Below, piece by piece: positions 10,973 through 22,977 of a stretch of DNA of 64,000 nucleotides; the stretch's first letter is position 1, and each line of letters begins with the position of its first letter. The notes below the pieces were generated by a model. It did not search any database. It was not told where the DNA came from and saw only the letters and a program-made list of their open reading frames with translations. The stretch comes from Dryas octopetala. Lineage: Eukaryota; Streptophyta; Magnoliopsida; Rosales; Rosaceae. The stretch covers positions 28,272,669 through 28,336,668 of the forward strand of contig OY992834.1 in the NCBI GenBank assembly GCA_963921425.1, read 5' to 3'. A program made the position numbers and the translations under genes.

Positions 10973-11271
10973 TAGACTCGCAGGTACAAACTACACAATA
11001 CCAGACTAGCCTGTCCTGTGATGGAGTGCAGAAAACATAGTATAATACTGGTTTGTTTCCCAACTGGAACAATATATTGTTTACAAAATTGGAACGAGAA
11101 TAATGTAACTTAATTTTTCTTCATCCTTTACCATCCAATGCAAAGTCTGCTATACTTTTTCACTTTACATAAGAAAAGAGAGAAGAACAGCAAAAGAAGC
11201 CTCCGTCCTACCTTTCATCCTGGCTACAAAAGAGTATATTTGAAAACTTACAAGTCCTATATTAGAAATAT

Positions 11272-14200
11272 TCAGCTGGTCAAGAAATAGCCTGAAGCTG
11301 ATTCCTTGTACGTAGTTAAAGTGTTTAATCCCATTTCAGGTTTCTTCTCCACAGAAGCTGCAGCAGTCTTAGTCAGAGATTTCATTCCTCTGCAGGATTT
11401 CATGTGTGAGTGCAATTTCTCTGGCTTAAATACCTTCCTGCACTGCCTGCATTAAATATATCCTTCAAATTTTTGTGCGTAGCATATCCAATTTTATGAA
11501 TGACAGACAATATATATTGAGCACATTCAGACCTTGTTTGATGCTTAGGATTGAATTGGATATATTATGACTAGATTCCTATGTATTTAAAGAAAAAGCT
11601 TCAAACTTCAAGGTACGTATTTGGGCCTATAATTTATATAGGAAAAAATTATACATTCAATTTCTAGTTAAGCATAATTTCTTGTAGATAATAAAACATT
11701 TATATAAAATCTTAAATGTCCAAAAACATAATAAGTTTGTGAATTAATACTAGTCCTAAAGATTAAGCTGGGGAGTTAAGCCTAACCAAATCAAAACCAA
11801 CAGTTAATTAGAGCTCATTAAGTACTAGGGATTAAGGTGGTTTGTGCAAATTAATAGTCATCTCTCTCAAGTCTCAAATGTAAGTAACAAAGACTGAATA
11901 AAGAAGCAGGAGAAGTTAGGATGGTCACTTACGAGCAATGTGGCCCACCGACTGGCCTGTAGGCAGTAGAAACCGGTTTTTGGTCAGTGAACTGGCGCTC
12001 CTTTTGCTGCTTGTTCGAACGATTCTCTCCAGCATAGCTTTTCCTGTAGCATCACATACAAATATCAACCTTTATTCTTATATGATCATTTTTTTTGTGT
12101 GGCCATATATGGAAGTCATATATGATCATTAATCATCATATAATATGAACTTCTTTAGGAATATGAATTGAAAGAAGTCGGAACATAAATATTTATTGTG
12201 GGACATCTTTCACAATTCCTACCCTACTTCTACACCAACTAAACATATTACAATCGAGAAATGCTATAGTTACTTTCTTCTTCATCTTTCTCTCTTATCT
12301 TTCTCATTCTGCAGTGTATTTTTATAATAAAAACTATTCATTTTGTAGATCATTCTTTAAGATCATTTATGTAAAAAATTAATTATATAAAAAATCGTTT
12401 GATCATATAATTGTTAGAGTTACATAATCAAATGATTTTCGATTTAATTAATTTTTTTGCATAGATAATATTTAAAGACTGATCTAAAAATGAAAGGTTT
12501 AAATTATACGAAAACATTGTGGAATGGTAATGACAGGAGAGAAATTCGAAGGAGAAGACGTACAGCTAGCATTAGTGTTGTATAACCATTTTTAGCATTG
12601 ATTAATCTGGTGTTGGAAGGATTCTGCAGATTATGTCTTTACTTGGATCAGTTTCGTATTCTGGTCTATATGGAAAGCAAGGTGTAAAGCTAGCCATTTT
12701 TCAGAAAGTATCTCCTGATCCTGTTGTGGTTTGCTTGTCTGCAAAAAGAGCTTGCATTGAATTTCTTAATTCTCTTTCTTCTACTGCTAAGATCCTCCTT
12801 ATATCTTCTCACTTATCTGTTCCAAGGTCTTGGAGTCCTCCTTACTTTCCAAGATTAAAAATCAATGTGGATGGATCTTGGCTCAAGGATTCTAGAGAGG
12901 CTGGGATTGGAGTTGTTGTTAGAGATAGCAGTTGTAGGGTGACTGGTGGTAGTGCTGTTAGTTGCTTGGCTGACTCTGTTGATATAATTGAAGCTTTGGC
13001 AGTAAAGGAAGAGATGCTTTGTGCTAAGAAATTTGATATTCTAGATGTGGAGATGGAGTCTAATTCTAAGACTGTGGTTGATGCTCTTAACCGGTCTGCC
13101 AGTTGTGTTGCTTGGCAAATCTCTCCGATCATTCAAGACATCTGGGATCTTGCAGCTGAGTTCTCCTCTGTTAGATAGTCTTGGATCCCAAGAAAAGCAA
13201 ATGGTGTTGCTGATGCAATTGCCTTGCTAGCTTGCAGGAGGATGTGTCCAGATGAGTCCTGGTGGCAGATGGGCTTCCTCTATATTGATATTTTGGTTTT
13301 AGCTTATCTGTTTTTTTGAGGAGTTTGTTTAGTTTGGTTGACTGAGTTGTTTTCTGTCTTGTTCTTTGGGTTTGCTGCTTTGTTTTATGATTTACTTTGT
13401 ATGTTGCTGTACTGTTCTTTGCCTTTGAGGTTTTTTAATGGAGGTTTTACAGTGGCCAAAAAAAAAAATTGATCGGACCGAAAAGTAAAATTGATTAAAA
13501 GAAAATGAAATGACTTGTTTGATAAATTTATTACCTTTGGGGTTGGTGCGGCAGTTCCTGCTGATTCCAACAAGTCCCAAAAACTCTGGCAGATCCACCA
13601 GCCGACTTGTCTCCTCTAGAAATAGGATCACTATGAGACTTGATAATGTGTTGGGTGGAGGATGTAGATTTGACCCGATTGGCCCGATTGGACATGACCA
13701 ATACGGAGTCATTTGTATCCACAGCACCGCAAGAAAGCAAATTGCGGAACATGTTGCTGCTATTGCTCTTCCTACTTGTTGCAAAGCCATTTGGGGATTG
13801 ATCATGAGATGATGATGAATGTGACGAAGATGGAGTATTACTGTTACTAGAAGCCATTTGTTGTTTGCCGTCTTTGTCCTCGTCCGTCTTCTTCGTTGAT
13901 AACAAATTGGAATAGAAACTAGAAGAGTACTTTTCCAACTTGTCGCTCATCTTTTCATGACAATTTGTACTAGTGTTGGCTGTGATTGCCTCCGACTCCT
14001 CTGAGTTGACTCTCTTTCCTTGAAGCTGTTTTATTGCATCAAATTCAGAGGATAATTTTGTTTGGGTTTGGGTTTGGGTTTGGATATTAATCTTGGGGGG
14101 ATATTCTTGGTGAAATTCAACCTTAATGGCCTGCGGCTGCTGCTGCTGTTCATCTTTAAACAAGCAAGTACTCTTCTTTTCAGCATATGAATGTGGAGGA

Positions 14201-14323
14201 GAATCTGTTATAATTAATATATATCATCATCATAAATATTGATTAAGTTGACAGAAAAAGATCGATCGATTAATTAGTTAATGTAATCCCTTAAAGAATA
14301 GAATTTAGGGAAACTAATCAACC

Positions 14324-14361
<38 letters not shown>

Positions 14362-15039
14362 AAATGGCATTAATTGATCTTAATTTTCTTAATTTAGGGT
14401 ATCAAATATTTCAATTTACATATGAAATATAGACGATGGATCAATTTAATTGCTTAAAATAATAAAGATAGATTTGTACCAAAATTAGGGGAAGAGATGA
14501 TAATTTGGGATCCTTTGAGGACGTTTTCATTGTCAGAGATGGGGGTGATGAGGTCGTCCTCCAGCAAGTCTTGCCAAACATAACCCGTCTTGTACCTCCT
14601 GTAACTAATTCACATTCAGTTTAACTAGCTAATAATATAATTAATTTAAGGTCAAACAAATTAAACAGATTATTGATTGATATTGAATAATTAAGAACCT
14701 TTTGTAAGACCAAGCGAAGGCTTCTGGCATGTCCTTTCCTCGTAAATCCGCAAGCCACCTCTTAATGTCTTTCTTATTAATTAATTAGAGAGAAAAACAA
14801 TATTAATTCCTTAATTGATGAGAAATTGAATGCAGGCAGGCATGTAAATATGGTGAATTAATACAGATGGAGAGAGGTGTGAGAGGTACGTACGTACCTC
14901 GCAGATAGACGCCGTTGCGGTTAAGATGGTGGACACGAAGGAGATGAGGATGATCGATGCGACCCATACGACTGAGGAAGTAAATTATGTGAAGTCGCCT
15001 TACTTCACCTCCACCACCACCCTTGGCTAAGCCTTCCAT
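11272..15039 (-). CDS. SOSEKI-like polarity protein (DUF966)
   Basis: Six minus-strand exons join in frame: 15039-14898, 14768-14699, 14598-14480, 14204-13535, 12043-11933 and 11446-11272 (1287 nt, 428 residues plus TGA). Every junction has GT-AG ends and consistent phase. Residues about 12-105 form the DIX-like SOSEKI domain, with landmarks [36 protein letters not shown] and [12 protein letters not shown] long Ser/Asn/Gln-rich middle follows (QQQQ and QTQTQT tracts, then [12 protein letters not shown]). The C-terminus has a CSQC...HSHMKSC zinc-type motif at about 369-389, conserved in the family. SOSEKI proteins are plant-specific, polymerise through the DIX-like domain and collect at cell edges to mark polarity; that role is from family knowledge. 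Intron 4 (12044-13534) is enlarged by a MITE and a LINE fragment, both outside the splice sites. All frames are open, so the gene looks functional. Which SOSEKI paralogue it is cannot be told. Confidence 0.93.
12250..12560. mobile_element. Foldback MITE in SOSEKI intron 4
   Basis: The segment is an imperfect palindrome centred near 12415. Text on the left (TTCATTTTGTAGATCATTCTTTAAGATCAT, AAAAAATTAATTATA, AATCGTTTGATCATATAA) reappears inverted on the right (TTACATAATCAAATGATTTTCGATT, TTAATTTTTTTGCATAGATAATAT, ATGAAAGGTTTAA). It shares the AGATCATTTATG...AAAAAATTAA block with the foldbacks in CACTA-1. Exact ends and target duplication were not resolved. Confidence 0.55.
12600..13468 (+). pseudogene. 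5'-truncated LINE with RNase H domain, in an intron
   Basis: The segment ends in a pure A run (13458-13468), as expected for target-primed reverse transcription. It encodes the C-terminal end of a plant LINE ORF2: a [10 protein letters not shown] stretch (out of frame near 12665), then an RNase H/RVT_3 domain in the frame from 12633, with landmarks [27 protein letters not shown] and [14 protein letters not shown]. After a TAG at 13176-13178 the same frame continues with [15 protein letters not shown], typical of the family's end. A frameshift near 12700 and this stop make it a pseudogene. It lies antisense in SOSEKI intron 4. The target duplication may be a short ATTGAT (12597-12602 and 13468-13473), but it is too short to be certain. 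Confidence 0.75.
14327..14358. repeat. (AT)n microsatellite in SOSEKI intron 3
   Basis: Sixteen uninterrupted AT dinucleotides within the intron between exons 3 and 4. Confidence 0.9.
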
Positions 15040-15096
15040 TATTTTTAATATTCCTCTTCTTGTTTTCTTCTTTTACTACTGTTACTTCAATTCTTC

Positions 15097-15109
15097 ATAT
15101 ATATATATA
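15097..15109 (-). promoter_or_regulatory. Candidate TATA box of the SOSEKI gene
   Basis: An ATATATATATAT run lies about 60-70 bp upstream of the SOSEKI start codon on the minus strand, with a C/T-rich tract between. The spacing suits a short leader. Simple AT repeats are common here, so this is only a candidate. Confidence 0.3.
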
Positions 15110-15461
15110 CTTGTCACTTGCCAAAACCAACAAAATTAAGAATAACTTCAACAACAGAAGAAGACACTTCTCTTCTTTTCAAAATTATTAATAAACATAT
15201 ATGATATAAATTAAGGTTCAATAAATTAATTAATTAATTAATTAGGTAGCTAGGTAGCTATCTCATGAAACCCAGTCCACGAGAAATCTTAGTCTCTCTG
15301 CCGGCCTGCGCCACAAAAAGGGGGAAAGACAACAAATTTGCTTTCATGCTATACAAATTTGCTTTCATACTAAGTTAATACTAAAATTTCTTTGGCCGAA
15401 AAAAAAAAAAAGAGAATTTCAATTTCAATAGCTATACATATATATAATAATGCAAGCCTAG

Positions 15462-15956
15462 TATCACGGGCTTAGTTTTTACGCAGTGGAATTTGCCCGT
15501 GCGGCGTCAAAATTCCTCTAAATCAAGGCCAGCCATCCTTTTTCTATGCTCTTTTTAAGATTTAGACCTATTCGTTATCTTCTCGAGGTTTGCCAGAGTC
15601 TCGCTCGTAATGACTATACGATTGTTTCCTTGTGTCAAGGTTCTCAGCCAAGACACTCGCCCGATCGATAGGTTCTTATGACGCCGGCATTCCATTCTAA
15701 CATGCATGTCGGGTCTTCCTTTGTTTTCACATCTCAACCGTCATGGCACTAAGGGCTAGCTCGTGCCCATAGTCCTTTTCTCGAGTTGAACATGTAAGCC
15801 AACTTGCTAGCATGCCACCCGAGTGAGCAACTCTTCTCCGATGCCCCACGTTAGCTTTCTCTCGTTGGCACGGGGTCGCCCCTTCCCGTGCCTGCTAGTA
15901 TCATATATTGTGCATGGCCGAACCCAAGCCGCTACGTAAAAATTGAGCTCGTGACA
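15462..15956 (-). mobile_element. 495-bp element with CCTAG target duplication (solo LTR?)
   Basis: Read on the minus strand it runs from TGTCACGAGCTC to GAGCCCGTGATA-like ends, and it is flanked on both sides by CCTAG (15457-15461 and 15957-15961), a 5-bp duplication. A 5-bp duplication and a TG start suit a solo LTR. However, the first 24 bp at each end are inversely similar (TGTCACGAGCTCAATTTTTA against TATCACGGGCTTAGTTTTTA), longer than usual for LTRs. It is GC-richer than its neighbours and has no coding frame worth reporting. Confidence 0.6.
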
Positions 15957-16012
15957 CCTAGCATGCATTTTGCTACACAACCATCAACCATATATGGATA
16001 ATATATATATAG

Positions 16013-16404
16013 GCCCCTCAAGTGTGATATTTCACATTTAAGGTTATTTGTGGGATGGGGCAAATGAGCCCACTCAATGTAGTTTTTCAACAATTCAAAC
16101 CGTCTATCTTTTAGGCCTTTATTCACATATCATCCTTACAAAAAATTAACTAAATCAGAAATCATTTGCCTATCTAAGTTTGATCAAACAAATAGACGGT
16201 TTTGTCAAAAATATTTGGTTCGTCTATTGTTTGATCAAAGTTAGATTGACAAATGATTTCTGATTTGGCTAATTTTTTGAAAAAATGATCTTTGAATAGA
16301 GACCTAAAAAATAGACGGTTCGGATCGTTAAAATAATATATGGAGTGAGCTCTATGAGGGATCCTACAAATGAAATTATTTATGGGATCTCACAATGGAA
16401 GGGG
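16013..16404. mobile_element. Foldback MITE with a visible empty site
   Basis: The ends are CCCCTCAAGTGTGA at the left and, at the right, the complement of CCCCTTCCATTGTGA. The arms are inversely similar throughout, about 190 bp each (for example AATAGACGGTTTTG near 16190 against AAATAGACGGTTCGG near 16310, and AAATCATTTG against CAAATGATTT). It sits in an AT dinucleotide tract. The paralogous copy at 63600 lacks it and reads straight through ATATATATAATATATA, so the insertion is directly demonstrated. The target duplication is hidden in the TA repeat. The superfamily is uncertain (hAT or Mutator type). Confidence 0.75.
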
Positions 16405-16529
16405 TATATATATATATTTGGAAATTGCTACACTTTCTCCCAGAACAAAAAAGAATCATCGGTAGTCGCGATTACCTAGTTTTTGCTTCTATTAATTATT
16501 ATTAATTTGATGCTTTTTTCATCCCTCTG

Positions 16530-16569
16530 GTAAGTAAGTATGCGAGGAGAGAGGGAGAGAGGGAGAGGG

Positions 16570-16611
<42 letters not shown>
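16530..16611 (+). repeat. (AG)n-rich microsatellite
   Basis: GAGAGGGAGAG followed by an AG tract of about 20 repeats. A shorter version is present in the duplicate at 63750-63780. Confidence 0.9.
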
Positions 16612-16613
<2 letters not shown>

Positions 16614-16900
16614 CAAATGAATAATAATTAATAGGTATTTAGGTTAATTATAATGTATTACTAAGGTTAGGATATGTAGAACATGACCAGATTTGGTCGC
16701 ATCCAGCTATCTATACATGTGCCGAAGTTTTATCAAATTTTCCCGCGATTTGACAAACACAGTTACCATTTACTAGGTTAGTTTCTGACCAAATTAATTA
16801 ATTCATTGCCTTTCCAAAAAGACCATTATTTGTTCGAGAAAATTCGAGCAAAAAGACCTGACATTACCACTCATTCACAGTCGAGGATGCGACATTCAAA

Positions 16901-18117
16901 GTGTTCTAATTAAGGACTTTACTTTTACTTTTGGTTCAATCAAGGACTTTCCGTCAACTCTGTTATAACCACTGTTAAAAATTGATCATGTACGTGCCAA
17001 GCACATGACCAATTTTTAAGGGTAAAAGAGTCTATTCTTCTAAAAAATAATTACAAAAATAATACTAAATAATTACAAAAAATAAAACTAAACTAATTAA
17101 ACAAATGTGACAAAAAAAAAAATATAATTAAACAAATAAAACTAAAACAATTACAAAAAAAAAAAAAAAAAACTAAAATACACTTTTTACTAGAATCTGA
17201 GTAAATGAGCCATTTGGTGCAGTGGGTTTGCTTTGCTGCAGAGTTGACGTTTCTTGGAAATGGGGCTTCTTTTTTAGTGAAATTTTGGGTGGGTTTTGAC
17301 CTGGAAATTGTTCGAATGCTTCACTAGCTCACCAATTTATTTGTTGGGAGTGACATTTAATTGAACTCTAAGCAAATCCAGAGTTGGGTTTTCTTGATCT
17401 GCCCAAAATCCAATTTTGCCTGAGAGGACTTGGGTTTGAAGCTGAACCTTCTTCTCTATCCTTGTTTGATGGGCTAAAATTAAACCCATTGAGTTCTTTT
17501 GCTCTAAGCCAATTTTCCCTTCTGGGTTTTCTACCAGATTGAATTATACCACACAAGCTTGAAGCTTCCATGCATTTTTCACTATGGAAGCCCATATCTC
17601 ACTGTGCTGCTCTACTCATGAACAAGAAGAGCAGCAAAAAGAGAGAAGGGTCATCAGATTCAAACCTTGACATCAAGAAAAACCCATCATTTCTCCGAAA
17701 GCTTCAGGAAAACAAGCTCAGGGAAGCTCTTGAAGAAGCCTCAGAAGATGGGTCACTCTTCAAATCTCAAGACCCGGGAGGGTGGCCGGGGCTAGGTGGG
17801 GGAAGGGGGAGGATCGGGGGTAGGTGGTGGGGGGAGAGGGGAGGGGCTGGGTGGTGGCCAGTGGGTTTAGTTTTTTAGTTCTAGTTTAATTTTTAAGTTT
17901 ATTTTAGTTTAATTTTTTTGTAATTTTTTTAGTTTTATTTGTTTAATTAGTTTAGTTTTATTTTTTTAATTAATTTTTAAAATAATAGACACTTTTACCC
18001 TTAAAAATTAGTCATGTGTTTAGCATATGATCAATTCTTAACAGATGTTATAACATAATTGACAGAAAGTTCTTAATTGAACCGTAAGTGAAAGTACAGT
18101 TCTTAAATGAATCCCAC
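16901..18117. mobile_element. Pack-TIR element carrying a host exon
   Basis: Long terminal inverted repeats of at least 140 bp, extending to about 280 bp in AT-rich form, bound the segment. Left landmarks AAGGACTTTAC, GGTTCAATCAAGGACTTTCC, TGTTATAACC, ATTGATCATG and TTTTTAAGGGTAAAAG reappear inverted on the right between 17990 and 18110. No transposase is present. The interior carries a piece of a host gene. Long inverted repeats plus a captured exon suit a Pack-MULE, but I could not find a 9-bp target duplication. Confidence 0.7.
17570..17778 (+). pseudogene. Captured first exon, PLP-dependent (MOCOS-like) protein
   Basis: From ATG 17570 the frame reads MHFSLWKPISHCAALLMNKK, then NPSFLRKLQENKLREALEE, then ASEDGSLFKSQD. 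This is the start of the plant family of PLP-dependent transferases related to Mo-cofactor sulfurase (At5g66950 type), as I recall it. About 67 of roughly 900 residues are present. Sequence from about 17180 to 17569 looks like the matching 5' untranslated leader. After SQD the frame runs into G-rich low-complexity sequence with no homology, ending at 17878. The source gene is not in this window. It cannot encode an enzyme; it could at most act as an antisense or chimeric transcript. Confidence 0.6.
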
Positions 18118-18127
18118 TGCCATATAA

Positions 18128-21100
18128 TGAAATCATTTGTGCAAAACCTCTATATAAAAATATTTAATCAAATCAAAAATAGGTCTCACTGCCTCGTCTT
18201 CTCCCCACTACCTCCTCAGCTTGCTTAACCTGCAAAATATCAACAACCACACTGCACCATGTCCATGATATATTGGGTCATTCAAACAAACAGCCTGGTA
18301 AGCTCGAAAACTCGTATAAGTGAAATGATCTAACAATCATTCCTCAATTTTCATACTCAATGATAATCCATAATAGTATCTAAGTATAAATAATAAATAG
18401 CAACTCTTGTCAATAATACAACAATAATCATGTATAATCTTCCAGCAATCTCAACATAAATAATTTACAAAATTACAACCAACGTTATAATCCTCATGGA
18501 ATCTCCATAATCCTCAACTAATCATTTAACCTCAAAATCCTTATTTAACTACTTAAACTCAAACTCATCATCATTTCCATCATCGGGATTCAAGCCTAAA
18601 CTTTTACCAAATTCTAGCAAACAATGCATACAAGCAAACAATACAAACAAATTATCTAATTTCACTCATTGTTTACTTTAGGTTGGGCTCGATTGACCAT
18701 TTCACGTTGACCACGTGAAATGACCAAAATGCCCTTTGATTGCAACCTTTTCTTGGATTTCTAGTCCAACAACCGAAATGGCAGAGGGGATAGAATTCTC
18801 GAGTTGAGTACCTATTAAGACCAGACAACCAATAATTTAATTCAGATTTCACAAACTGACAGTTAAACAACCGAAACGAGTGGCCAACCACTAAACACGG
18901 TGGCTGCTCAACCATAAACAACACACAAAAAACCACAAAACTCACTACCGAACCTGGAATTAACTTCGGGAGGTTCAACAAGACAACACCAGGGCATAAC
19001 CACCCAACACGACCACCACGCACGGCGGAGCCATGGTGACTGTCGCTGCAAAATAGGGTTCGAATTTAAAATCACAATGGCCCAAACCAATTCAACCAGA
19101 AGCAAGAACACGATGAAATGATCAAGTTTGATACCTGGGTCGACAGAAAACAACCGTCGGAAAAGCCAGAAACTGGCCAGAGAAGCCGTCGGCCTGTGTG
19201 ACTTCATACCGCCATCGTAGGTGGTTGTCGGAGGGAAGGAAGGGCACCGACGTGCTCAGCTCAACATGGGGACTCGTTAAGTGGTGGTCCGACGCTGCGA
19301 CGTGGCCGAAATAAACAGATCGCCGAAGGAGGACATCGGCCCTATTCTACGTCATTTCTCCGTCGTCGCTGGATTTATGGGTTGATGGCTGCCACTAGGA
19401 GGAAGAGGAGAGGGAGACGGTTCAGTTGCCACTCGCTGCCATCCCTCGCAGGACCTCATCAGCTTGCTTATCTTGCAAAACATAAACCCTACACCATATC
19501 CATGGTGTACCGAGTTATATAACAAACCCGATAAGCTCGAAAGCTCGTTAAAGTGAAATAACATAACCAGAAACTCAAACTGATTTCAATTAGGCATAAA
19601 TCATACTTCTCAATTCCACCAAATTCCAACAATGATATGGAAATCATTTAGGCAATTCAAAGCCTAATCAACAATAATTAACCTCAATATAGACATTTCA
19701 CATCATAGTCAGTGACCTTAATTATAGTTTTTTTTAAATAATCCCATTTAATCATTTAATAGACAATATCATCATCATTACCATTCTCCTTATTCAGTCC
19801 TAGGATTATCCTTTGCTAGCATACAAGCAGACAAAATAAGGTAAACAAACATACAATTTCAGTCACAGTACTAGCTCGATTGATCATTTCACATTGATCA
19901 CGTGAAATGATTGAAATGCCCTTTACTAGGGTTTGAAAACTGAAACGGCATTGGGTTAGGATTCCCGAGCCGTCAAAATCTGTTAAAAAATCACTAGAAA
20001 GTGAGAAGGTTCCAGACCCTTTAGGGTGAGTTAAAACCTTTGGGTGTGAAAAGACAAAAATGCCCCTATAACTTTAATCGTCCGTAAAATCCAACTCGTA
20101 GCTCTGATTAACAAACCGTTCGCGCCTACGCGTTCGTTAGGTCGAGACCTTTCCAACAAGCCCAAAACGAAAGTCAAAGGCCCAAGAAACCAAAAAGTCA
20201 ACCTTTGGGTCAAACTAATTCTAAAACAAAAAATTGTAGTTTTACCTGATACATTTTATTTCTTAAATAAATTCCCAAAATCTTTAAAATATTTTTCAAA
20301 ATAAAAATTGAAAAAATACGGGGTCTCACAATCTACTCCTCTTAAAAAGAATTTCGTCCTCAAAATTTCCAAGGAAAATAATAATAGAGTGACTTCTCAT
20401 AGTCATAAGCAAGCACAAGCAACAACAAATCACACTTTAGAAAAGCTCTTTCATTTAAAAAAAAAAAACTGAGAATAACACAAGAAGGAAGGAAATAAAA
20501 ATACAATGAAAACCTAATCCTTCACTTGAGAATTGGAGGCAACGAGCTTGTCGTGCTCCTCCCGCATCGTTTTCCAAAACTTTCCAGTACATTCAGCATT
20601 TCATTCGAGTAGCTTGCCACAATTCTCAATAACTCTCGATTCTCCTTCTTTGGAACTTCCACCTACTTGTGTGAATCGCTCAGCCATTTCTGAAGCATTG
20701 CCATTTGAGATTTCAAAACTACAACCTCCTGAGTTCTGGCCAACAAACGAAAGCCTAGGTCCCACCTATCTACTTCCTTGGTAACTCTACTTACTCGATG
20801 AACTAAACTCGCTAAGGTGAAACTGTTCCATCCACTAAATAAAACAATTTCACTAGCTTCCTCTTTTAACTTTAAATAAATCCATTTTCACTTTAACCTA
20901 GAACACTATGTTCTCACTTATCAACTTCACCAAAATTCAAACTTTTTTTGAACTTGCTGAGGAGCAGTGGAGGAGATGGCAGTGCATGGGACACTTCTCA
21001 AAAATTTCTCAAACATTTTCATAGCTCATTTAAAATGCTTTGAAATTCATTTCTTTCTCAAACTTTCTTTTTCTTTGCTTTCTTTCTTTCCTTTTTTCTT

Positions 21101-22754
21101 TCTTTGTAACATCACCTTTCCTCAACCGAGTGGTGTGAGAGCACTCACTTCTCCTCACCTAGTAGCTTGCCACCGCCTCGTGCAGCCACCCCCTCAGGGT
21201 CTTGGTCCTTTGGTTATGCAATCCACACACTTCCGGCTGAGTCTAGCTCTTATACCATTCTGTCATGCCCCGAATCCCGGGCACGTGAAAAACATAAAAA
21301 CACTTTAATCCTCTTTTCTCTTTCTAATTAGCCATGTACATAAATAAATAAAATGCATTTATTCAAACACATTTAACAAATCCTCTATGTAAAAATAGTT
21401 AATAAAACTCGATATGGGTCCCATTGCCTCGTCTTCTCCCCACGGACTCCTCATCAGCTTGCTTATCTTGCAAAACATAAACCCTACACCACATCCATGG
21501 TCTACTGGGTTATACAACAAACTTGGTAAGCTCAAAAGCTTGTATGAGTGAAATAACATAACCATAAACTGATTTGAATTCCACCAAATTCCATCAATGA
21601 TATGGAAATCATTCAGGCAATTCAAAGCCTAATCAATAATAATTAACCTCAATACAGACATTTCACATCATAGTCAATGACCTTATAGCATTTCTTAAAT
21701 AATCCCATTTAATCATTTAATAGACAATATCATTATCATTACCATTCTCCTTATTCAATCCTAGGATTATCCTTTTCTAGCATACAAGCAGAAAAGACAA
21801 GTTAAACAAACAGATAATGTCACTCACAATGCTAGCTCGATTGACCATTTCATGTTGACCACGTGAAATGATTGAAATGTCCTTTGCTATGGTTCAAAAA
21901 CTGAAACGGAATCGAGTTAGGTTTCTCAAGCCAGCAAAATCTGTTCAAAAAATCACCAAAATCAACAAAAAGGCTGAAAACACAACAAAACAGCAAAAAC
22001 AACGTCTCACGCACCACCACACACGACGGAGCCCGCGGTGGCCGTGAGACCCAAAACTTGTTTTTGATTTCCTGCACAAATTGGCCCAATCCAAGACAAC
22101 CAGTAACAAGAGGAGAGAGAGAGGGTTGAGATTGGTAACTTACTCGACGGAAACGACGGTGGGATTCGCTAAAAAACTGGTCGGAAAGTGGCGGCTTCTT
22201 GGCGTCGATTCTCCACCAAGGGAAGGCCATGGGTGGACTCGCCGTGGCCATTGGAAGACGACCTAGTAGGTCCGCCGCTGCGTTGTGCATGGAAAAGGCA
22301 GATCGCCGCTGGAGGAGGAAGAGGAAGAGGAGGAGGAGAGGACTCCATTGTCGTTGTCTCGTCGTCATCAGCCGCCAAATGGCGAAGAATTGAAGAGATA
22401 CGTAGAGAGTGTGATCGGAGAGGGAGGAGAGAGAGAGAGTGAGGGAGTCGGGGAGAGAGGAGAAAGAAAGTGAGACAACAAAAATTCCCTTATAACTTTA
22501 ATCGTCCGTAATATCCAACTTGTAGCTCCGATTAACGAACCATTCGTGCATACACGTTCATTAGGTCGAGACCTTTCCAACAAGCCCAAAACCAAAGTCA
22601 AAGGTCCAATAAGCCAAAAAGTCAACCTTTGGGTCAAACTAATTTAAAAACAAAAATTTGTAATTTTACCCAAAATATTTTATTTCTCAAATAAATTCCT
22701 AAAATCTTTAAAATACTTTTCAAAATAAAACTTGAAAAAATACGGGGTCTCATA
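18128..22754 (-). mobile_element. Non-autonomous Ty3/gypsy element, minus strand
   Basis: The 5' LTR is 21261-22754 (plus-strand text from TGTCATGCCCCGAATCCCGG to AATACGGGGTCTCATA). A 12-nt primer site follows at 21246-21257, then only about 930 bp of interior (20331-21260) with no gag or pol. The 3' LTR ends at 20330 (TACGGGGTCTCACA) and is preceded on the minus strand by the purine tract AAGAGGAGTAGAT. TGTGAGACCCCG ends and the 'ACGAAATTCTTTTTAAGAGG' type sequence before the LTR are typical of Tekay/Del chromoviruses. The 3' LTR is rearranged: blocks 18128-19300 and 19440-20330 both match the 5' LTR (CATCAGCTTGCTTATCTTGC, GACCATTTCACGTTGACC). Its outer end is missing beside the Pack-TIR element. 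Confidence 0.75.
21246..21257 (-). other. Primer binding site (tRNA-Met type)
   Basis: The minus strand reads TGGTATAAGAGC three bases after the 5' LTR, one mismatch from TGGTATCAGAGC, the complement of the initiator tRNA-Met 3' end. Confidence 0.75.
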
Positions 22755-22977
22755 GTCAAACTATTATATGCATCCACTGTTGACTACATTTATAATCAAA
22801 ACTAGCATATCATAGGAAAATGGACAACCAGTTTAACTGTTTGATTCAATATCCATGCCACGCACGTATTTGCTCATTTTAAAATCAACAACAGCCTTGT
22901 TAAAAGTGATCCTCACATGCCAGCCCATCACCATGAGATCATGGCATTCATCTGTGAATACATCTTTTGCTATATCC

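Larger units (their letters stand above)
15976..16840 (+). repeat. Segment duplicated at 63578-64000 (with MITE inside)
   Basis: 15976-16012 plus 16405-16840 match 63578-64000 in the same orientation. Landmarks are ACACAACCATnAACCATATATGG, TTTGGAAAnTGCTACACTTTCT, GTAAGTAAGTATG and TTTATCAAATTnnCCCGCGATTT. The match continues to the window's edge. The copy here is split by the MITE at 16013-16404 and has an expanded AG tract. Confidence 0.85.

Noticed and set aside
10771-11040. 89-codon frame with a Ser-Leu repeat
   Set aside because: Produced by the (CT)n microsatellite.
12842-13132. Minus-strand 96-codon frame
   Set aside because: Shadow of the LINE RNase H frame on the opposite strand.
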